From: an uncultured Elusimicrobia bacterium
GTDB taxonomy: Bacteria; Elusimicrobiota; Elusimicrobia; Elusimicrobiales; UBA9959
Length of the DNA: 36,022 nucleotides
Reading direction: 5' to 3'
Assembly (NCBI GenBank): GCA_903917735.1
Contig: CAIXBR010000002.1
Location: 1 to 36,022, forward strand
Position 1 is the stretch's first letter, and each line of letters opens with the position of its first letter. Positions 31,156-36,022 of this stretch are shown here, piece after piece. The notes under the pieces were generated by a model. It saw only the letters and a list, made by a program, of their open reading frames with translations, was not told where the DNA came from and ran no database searches. The translations under genes were made by a program, and so were the position numbers.

Positions 31156-34100
31156 TTCGCGGCCTCCTCTTTCTCGCCGTAGAGCGCGTAGGCGGCGGGC
31201 AGCACCAGCAAAGTGAGGATGGTGGAGCCTATCAACCCGAAGCAGATCACCGTCCCGAGCGGCCCCCACAGCGACGAGCCCGACAGAATGAGCGGGACCA
31301 CGCCTACCGCCGCGGCGCTGGCCGTAAGGAAGATGGGGCGCAGCCGGCGTTTGCCCGCGGCGAGCGCCGCGTCATGTACGCTCATTCCTTTGGCCTCAAG
31401 CTCGTGCGCGTAGCTTATCAGGATTATGCCATTCCTTACCACCATGGCGAAAAGACCGATGATGCCCAGGAACGAAGTCAGGCCGAAGGGATAGCGCAGC
31501 AGCAGCAGCCCCAATGACGCGCCTATTATGCTCAGCGGCATGGTGGCCATTATCAACAGGGCCAGCCGCACTTTCTGGAACTGGAACAGCAGGATAATAA
31601 AAATAAGGAACATGCTGGTCAGCAGGGCTTTGCCCAGCGGCGTGAAGTCCTCTATCATCTTTTCGTGTTCTCCGCCGTAGCTTATCTGCACGGACGGCGG
31701 GAACGTTATGGCGCCTACCTTTTTATGTATCCGCGAAAACACTGGATTTGCCAGTTTATCGAAGGCGATGTCCGCCAGGATGGTCAGGGTAAGGCGGCCG
31801 TTGCGGCGCACTACCTGGCCCTCGCTGAAGCCGGGTTTCAACTTCGCCACCTGGCGCAGCAGTACCGGGGAGGGCGAAAGCAGCGCGCTGACGTACTGGT
31901 CCTCGAGTTTTTCCGGGGCGGAACTTTTTTCCTTGTCGTACTTCAGCACCACGTCGCGCGGGTAATCCCCCTCCCACACGGTGGAGACCGGCAGTCCGCC
32001 GCGGTTCATGGCCACGGAGGCGCCCAGCATGCCGCGCGTGAGCCCTATGCGGTTGGCCGCCTCGCCGTCTAGTTCCAGGTCCGCCGAAAGCAGTTCGTCG
32101 CGGTAGTCGTCCCGCAGCCAGATTATGTCTTTTTCATCCGCCATCACCTTCTTTATCTCGGCGGCGGCGGTTTTTATCTCTTCTATGCTGTCCCCGGCCA
32201 CGCGGATCTCGATGGGGGCGTCCTTGGGCAGGAAGTCCAGCTGCTTCCAGCGCACGTGGGCGTCCGGGAAGGCGTCCCGGTATTTGGCGTCGTATTCGCG
32301 CACCATAACTTCCATGTCTTTCTGGGTCTGGGTGACCACCAGGATCTGCGAGTAGTTTTTGGCCGGCATCTGCGGGGCGTACATGGTATGGAACCTGGGC
32401 GAACTGGTGCCGATGAAGGCGATGGAGTCCTTTACGCGCGGGTCCGCTTTAAGTATGGCCGACAGTTTCCTGGTGACGGCCGCGTTCTTTTCAAGCCCGG
32501 TCCCCTGCTTGAAATTGATCTCCACCGCGAACTGGTTGCGCTCCATCTTCGGGAAAAGCTGCTGGGGCAGCACGGTGAAAAGGGCTATGCCCAGCGCTAT
32601 CATGCCCAGTCCCCAGTTTACGGCTTTGCGCTGGTTCCGCATCGTTTTTTCGAGGAACCTGTTATAGGTGGATTGCAGTTTGTCCAGCAGCGACGGTCCC
32701 TGCTTTACGGCCGCCTTATTGTGCAGCCCCGTCTTTATGAAAACAAAACTAAGTATCGGCACCAGCAGCATGGCCACTACGAAGGATATTCCCAGCGCAA
32801 TGAAGACCGTATAGGTCATAGGGCTTACAAAGTCGGCCGTGGTCCCCTTCATGAAAATGCCGAACGTGCCGAAAGCAGCCATGATGGCCAGCGTGGCGGT
32901 GAAGACCGGGACGGACAGTTCCCTGGCGCTGGTCCAGGCCGACTCCCACACGTCTGCGCCATGGTCCAGTTTTTCCACGTGGTTGTCTATAACCACTATG
33001 GCGTTATCCACTATCATGCCCAGTACTATGACCAGCGCTACCAGCGAGACGGTGTTGAGCTCTATGCCGAAAGCCTGCATGAGGGCTACGGTCTGTAGTA
33101 CGCAGATGGGGATGGTGATGGCGGCAACCGCGGCGATCTTCTTGGGCAGCAGCAGTACCGTTACCAGGATCACCGCGATTATGGCGATGCTGAAATCGGA
33201 AAAGAAATGGGTTATGGAATTATTGACCACGGAAGGCATGTCCGACGCCTTCGAGATCTCTATGTCCGCAGGCATGGTTTTTTTAAAATCGGCTATCACT
33301 TTGTCCAGGTCATGGCCGAACTTCACGATGTTGTAGCCGAAGCGGGCTTCCATGGAAAGCACCAGTGCCCGTCCGCCGTTAGCCTCAACGAAGGAATCTT
33401 CCACGTCGTTGCCGCGTACCACGCGCGCCACGTCCTTCACGCGCACAATGGCGCCGTCGGGGCCGGCGTACGCTATCTGCTGCGCCACGTCGGCCTCGGA
33501 ATTAAAGCGGGGCGGCAGATGGATGGGCAGTTCCAGGTCGGCGCCTTTTACCGAACCGCCGTAGCCCAGCATGCCTTCCATTTGCAGGCCGGCTATCAGC
33601 ATGGCGGGTTTGACCCCGTAATGGGCCAGCCGTGCCGGGTCCACGTAGACGGTTATTTTTTCTTTCTGCAGGCCGTAGTGTTTTAGTTTCGAGACCGCGG
33701 GGTTCACCCTCAGCTTGTCCTCCAGCTTTTCAAGATAGTACTCAAGTTCGCGGTAGTTGCGCGTTTTAGAAGTGATGGTCAGCAGCACCGCGGAAGCGTC
33801 GCCGAAATCGTTAGTGCCCAGCACCACCAGCACCTGCGGCGGCAACTGGCTTTTTACTTCCTGCAGGCCCAGTCTGAGCTTGGTCCAGAAGAGGTCCGGG
33901 TCTTTTACGTCGGTGTTGACCTCGACGAAGATAACGGTCTGTCCTTCGCGCGACTGGGAATAGGTTTTTGACCGGTCCACTTCCTTGAAGCCGAAGAGGT
34001 AATTCTGCAGGGGCTTGGCCACCTGTTCGTCCACCTGGCGCGAACTGGCGCCGGGGAGCACCGCGATCACCAGGCCCTGGCGCAGCTTCATTTCCGGGAA

Positions 34101-34229
34101 TTCCTGGCGGGGCATAGTGAACAAAGAATACAGGCCGGCCAGGCACAGGAAGATGCAGAGAGTAATTGGCACCTGCCTGTACTTCAGCGACAGTTCTATA
34201 ATGGACCTGCGTCCCATTCCCGTGTTCAT
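31152..34229 (-). CDS. RND-family efflux pump permease (HAE/TriC-like)
   Basis: This 1025-residue inner-membrane pump has twelve predicted helices and two large periplasmic loops, the AcrB layout. Helix 1 is near residues 20-38. The TM4 relay segment reads VLGMIVDNAIVVIDN, where AcrB has two Asp, so the second is Asn. The TM10 segment reads FAMVVRNGIILISYAHE, with Arg where AcrB has Lys940. Asn at the TM4 position is, as I recall, found in the TriC-like branch. It exports hydrophobic or amphiphilic compounds using proton flow together with the adjacent membrane fusion protein and TolC. Both ends overlap neighbours by four bases (ATGA). Confidence 0.92.
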   Translation of the reverse strand: MNTGMGRRSIIELSLKYRQVPITLCIFLCLAGLYSLFTMPRQEFPEMKLRQGLVIAVLPGASSRQVDEQVAKPLQNYLFGFKEVDRSKTYSQSREGQTVIFVEVNTDVKDPDLFWTKLRLGLQEVKSQLPPQVLVVLGTNDFGDASAVLLTITSKTRNYRELEYYLEKLEDKLRVNPAVSKLKHYGLQKEKITVYVDPARLAHYGVKPAMLIAGLQMEGMLGYGGSVKGADLELPIHLPPRFNSEADVAQQIAYAGPDGAIVRVKDVARVVRGNDVEDSFVEANGGRALVLSMEARFGYNIVKFGHDLDKVIADFKKTMPADIEISKASDMPSVVNNSITHFFSDFSIAIIAVILVTVLLLPKKIAAVAAITIPICVLQTVALMQAFGIELNTVSLVALVIVLGMIVDNAIVVIDNHVEKLDHGADVWESAWTSARELSVPVFTATLAIMAAFGTFGIFMKGTTADFVSPMTYTVFIALGISFVVAMLLVPILSFVFIKTGLHNKAAVKQGPSLLDKLQSTYNRFLEKTMRNQRKAVNWGLGMIALGIALFTVLPQQLFPKMERNQFAVEINFKQGTGLEKNAAVTRKLSAILKADPRVKDSIAFIGTSSPRFHTMYAPQMPAKNYSQILVVTQTQKDMEVMVREYDAKYRDAFPDAHVRWKQLDFLPKDAPIEIRVAGDSIEEIKTAAAEIKKVMADEKDIIWLRDDYRDELLSADLELDGEAANRIGLTRGMLGASVAMNRGGLPVSTVWEGDYPRDVVLKYDKEKSSAPEKLEDQYVSALLSPSPVLLRQVAKLKPGFSEGQVVRRNGRLTLTILADIAFDKLANPVFSRIHKKVGAITFPPSVQISYGGEHEKMIEDFTPLGKALLTSMFLIFIILLFQFQKVRLALLIMATMPLSIIGASLGLLLLRYPFGLTSFLGIIGLFAMVVRNGIILISYAHELEAKGMSVHDAALAAGKRRLRPIFLTASAAAVGVVPLILSGSSLWGPLGTVICFGLIGSTILTLLVLPAAYALYGEKEEAAK

Positions 34230-35332
34230 AGTTGTCCCATGCTTATCAGCGCGCCGTCGCTGAGTTTCTGCACACCCGCGCTTACCACCTGTTCCCCGGC
34301 GGCAAGGCCGCTTGATACCAGTATCCCGCCGTTGGCGAAGCCCGACGTCTTTATTATCCGTTTACGCACCGAAGCCGCCCCGGGTTCAGCCACGTAGACG
34401 TACTGCTGTCCGGACTCGTCCAGGCTCACCGCCGTGGACGGCACCAGGGCCAGCTTCGAACGGGAGGAGCCGGAAATATAGACGCCGCAGATCATGCCGG
34501 GCAATATCCTGCGGCCCGGGTTGTTCAGCAGTACGCGCACATTATAGGTGCGCGCAAACGGGTTGGCGGAAACTCCCGAGTCCGTAACCACGCCTCTGAA
34601 TCTTCCGTTCCCGGCGCTGATCCACTTCGGGGATACCGGAAGCGTTCCTGCCCGGCTGTCGCCCGTGGCAGAGTATCGGTCTTCCCGGAGCGCCGCTATT
34701 TCCACTTCGGCGCGCACTCCGGGCTTTATTTTTGAGATCTCCCCCTCCGGCACGGAGATAGCGGCGTAGACCTGGTCCACGGTCACAAGCTTTAGCGCGG
34801 CCCTTCCGGGCATAGCGGAACTGCCCGGTTCCACCGCGCGCTCGCTGATAAGGCCGCTTTCGGGGGCGACTATCGAGCAGTCGGCCGCGTTCTTGGCCGC
34901 CATCTTAAGCGAGAGCGCGGCTTCGTCCCTGCCGGTCTCAATCTCTACGAATTTTATTTCGGGCAGGTTGCCGTTCTTGTACATAGGCTCGAAGCGGCGG
35001 AAGGCATCTTCGGCCTGCTTGGATTTTGCTTCCGCCATCTTTAACGCGTTCTCGTTGCTCTGGCAGTCGAGTTTTGCCAGCACTTCACCTTTCAGCACCT
35101 GTTGCCCTTCGCGTACATTCACCTCGGACACGGTGCCGAGGGCAAGGAAACTGAGGGGGATGGACCTTTGCGCCTCGATGGTGCCGCTGTAATACGCGGC
35201 GGCGGAGCCGTCCATCGCAAGGACGGGGGCAAGCTCCACCTTTATCCCCTCCTGGAGGCTGGGCTTGGCTCCGCAGCCGGCTTGCAGCAATGCGACGGCG
35301 GCTAGTATAGGAAGAATCTTCTTATTGTTCAT
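34226..35332 (-). CDS. RND efflux membrane fusion (periplasmic adaptor) lipoprotein
   Basis: This 368-residue HlyD/AcrA-type adaptor starts MNNKKILPILAAVALLQAGC, a lipoprotein signal with lipobox LQAGC, so Cys20 is the anchor. Then come a barrel-sandwich half (YYSGTIEAQRSIPLSFLALG, VSEVNVREGQQVLKGEVLAK), a short alpha-hairpin (NENALKMAEAKSKQAEDAFR), the second half (DCSIVAPESGLISERAVEPG) and a beta-barrel (YAAISVPEGEISKIKPGVRA). It bridges pump and TolC. The ATG at 35332 follows AGAGGA; an ATG at 35386 would place the lipobox too far in. It is the first structural gene after the tetR-type regulator. Confidence 0.9.
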   Translation of the reverse strand: MNNKKILPILAAVALLQAGCGAKPSLQEGIKVELAPVLAMDGSAAAYYSGTIEAQRSIPLSFLALGTVSEVNVREGQQVLKGEVLAKLDCQSNENALKMAEAKSKQAEDAFRRFEPMYKNGNLPEIKFVEIETGRDEAALSLKMAAKNAADCSIVAPESGLISERAVEPGSSAMPGRAALKLVTVDQVYAAISVPEGEISKIKPGVRAEVEIAALREDRYSATGDSRAGTLPVSPKWISAGNGRFRGVVTDSGVSANPFARTYNVRVLLNNPGRRILPGMICGVYISGSSRSKLALVPSTAVSLDESGQQYVYVAEPGAASVRKRIIKTSGFANGGILVSSGLAAGEQVVSAGVQKLSDGALISMGQL

Positions 35333-35357
35333 AATATCCTCTGGCCCATTTAGACTA

Positions 35358-35367
35358 AATACGTATT
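35358..35367. promoter_or_regulatory. Possible TetR operator
   Basis: AATACGTATT is a perfect 10-bp palindrome in the 66-bp gap between the regulator and the adaptor gene. A minus-strand TTGAAC (about 35384-35389) lies upstream, so repression of an internal promoter is plausible. Confidence 0.4.
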
Positions 35368-35398
35368 CTGGTCGAAAATAGTTCAAAAAAATATCTAC

Positions 35399-35995
35399 CT
35401 ACTTAAGTCCGCGTATGAAGATCTCCACTATCGCCGACATCCTGTCCTTCTCTGACGGGGTCTTTCCTTCCAGGATAAGGTTTATGTCCATCCCGTGCAG
35501 CGCGGTTATCCCCGTAATGGCGACTATGTCGCAGTCCTCTTTTTTTATGCTTTTGAATTCCCCCGAGGCTATCCCTTCGAGCAGAATGCCTTTAAGCATC
35601 CTAACTTCCGCCGTGTTGCTTTCGCGCTGGATCTTGTGGAAGACCTGTATCTCTTTTTTCGTCTCGCGGAATACGATAGGGTAGAGCCGGGCTTTGTTCC
35701 GTATCTCGCTGTCCCGCGTTGTGAAGAACAGTCTAAGCCGCTCTTCGGCGCACTGTGCCCATTTGACGGCTTTCTCTATAGTTTCCATTATGTCCGTCAG
35801 TTCAAGGCTGGATAGCGCGTAAAAAACCTCTTCTTTGCTTTTGAAATAATAATAGAGAGTGCTTTTGCCCTTCCTGGCTGCTTGTTGACGCCAGTGAGAT
35901 TCTCCCCAGTTTTCGCCGGTTTCTGACTCCCCAGTTCCCGCCGGCCGCGCCGGTTTAAAATTCCCCACCGCACCCGTTTTGAATATTTCGGCCAT
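35399..35995 (-). CDS. TetR-family regulator of the efflux operon with abnormal N-terminus
   Basis: From about residue 40 the protein is clearly TetR-like: ARKGKSTLYYYFKSKEEVFY is the end of the DNA-binding domain (recognition helix and helix 4), followed by an all-helical ligand domain to residue 198. The first 38 residues (Gly/Pro/Glu-rich, GNFKPARPAGTGESETGENW) do not look like helices 1-2 of the family in any frame, and the ATG at 35995 has no ribosome binding site. The DNA there holds an imperfect 25-bp tandem repeat. The true N-terminus was probably replaced by an insertion or rearrangement, and the regulator may be inactive. It would have repressed the pump genes. Confidence 0.65.
   Translation of the reverse strand: MAEIFKTGAVGNFKPARPAGTGESETGENWGESHWRQQAARKGKSTLYYYFKSKEEVFYALSSLELTDIMETIEKAVKWAQCAEERLRLFFTTRDSEIRNKARLYPIVFRETKKEIQVFHKIQRESNTAEVRMLKGILLEGIASGEFKSIKKEDCDIVAITGITALHGMDINLILEGKTPSEKDRMSAIVEIFIRGLK
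35886..35950. repeat. Imperfect 25-bp tandem repeat in the tetR 5' end
   Basis: On the minus strand two units beginning CCGGCG and sharing AACTGGGGAG follow one another directly. They lie in the part of the gene that has lost TetR similarity. Confidence 0.45.
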
Positions 35996-36022
35996 AATAT
36001 AGATGCGCGGACAACCACATGC

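Noticed and set aside
1..36022. CRISPR arrays or rRNA genes
   Set aside because: No regularly spaced direct repeats of CRISPR length and no rRNA-like sequence were seen.

Overview
The window looks like part of a chromosome from a Gram-negative-type bacterium with outer-membrane porins, a TolC/RND efflux system, type IV pilus parts and a short ftsQ-ftsA-ftsZ cluster. High GC in the core, a type IV pilin with a GFTLIELL N-terminus, many Ala/Glu-rich coiled-coil and TPR proteins, and the gene neighbourhoods make a member of Elusimicrobiota or a related lineage my best guess. That is inference from style; no marker here proves it.

Layout. (1) 1-4452 is a lower-GC accessory strip: the edge of an IS3-type transposase gene, a GT-C membrane glycosyltransferase, a TPR gene with a damaged start, two toxin-antitoxin modules (a HigBA-like pair with a frameshifted toxin and twin operators, and an intact BrnTA pair), and a LysM-domain remnant. 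(2) 4461-10955 is a three-gene plus-strand operon: a 1118-residue coiled-coil protein, a coiled-coil protein ending in a histidine-kinase-type ATPase whose phospho-acceptor His is replaced by Asn, and a receiver domain fused to a membrane helix and a predicted extracytoplasmic beta-propeller. This is the best candidate here for an undescribed signalling or scaffold system. (3) 11027-11659 holds a type IV pilin and tRNA-Lys(TTT) on the minus strand. (4) 11776-24792 is a long plus-strand run: ftsQ-like, ftsA, ftsZ, pilT, deoxynucleoside kinase, cmk, plsC, an S1-domain protein, a TPR membrane protein, a metallopeptidase/beta-propeller/barrel fusion, a HEAT-repeat protein and a small membrane protein. 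(5) 24793-25780 is a gene-free junction where gene direction flips from plus to minus. It contains a 28-bp sequence with the 11-6-11 layout and arm sequences of a XerCD dif site, plus a 134-bp interrupted inverted repeat; I read this as the chromosome terminus. (6) 25781-36022 is all minus strand: a winged-helix-like protein with five helically phased ATATGTC repeats and a DnaA box upstream, two outer-membrane barrel proteins (one with a roughly 245-nt structured leader), and a tetR - membrane fusion - RND pump - TolC efflux operon whose TetR N-terminus looks rearranged.

How the parts work together. The division, pilus, nucleotide and translation genes form tightly packed operons with 1-4 nt overlaps. 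The efflux genes form a complete tripartite pump under a local TetR regulator. Several promoters sit so close to their start codon (TATAAT-type box 6-8 nt upstream) that leaderless or near-leaderless mRNAs are likely.
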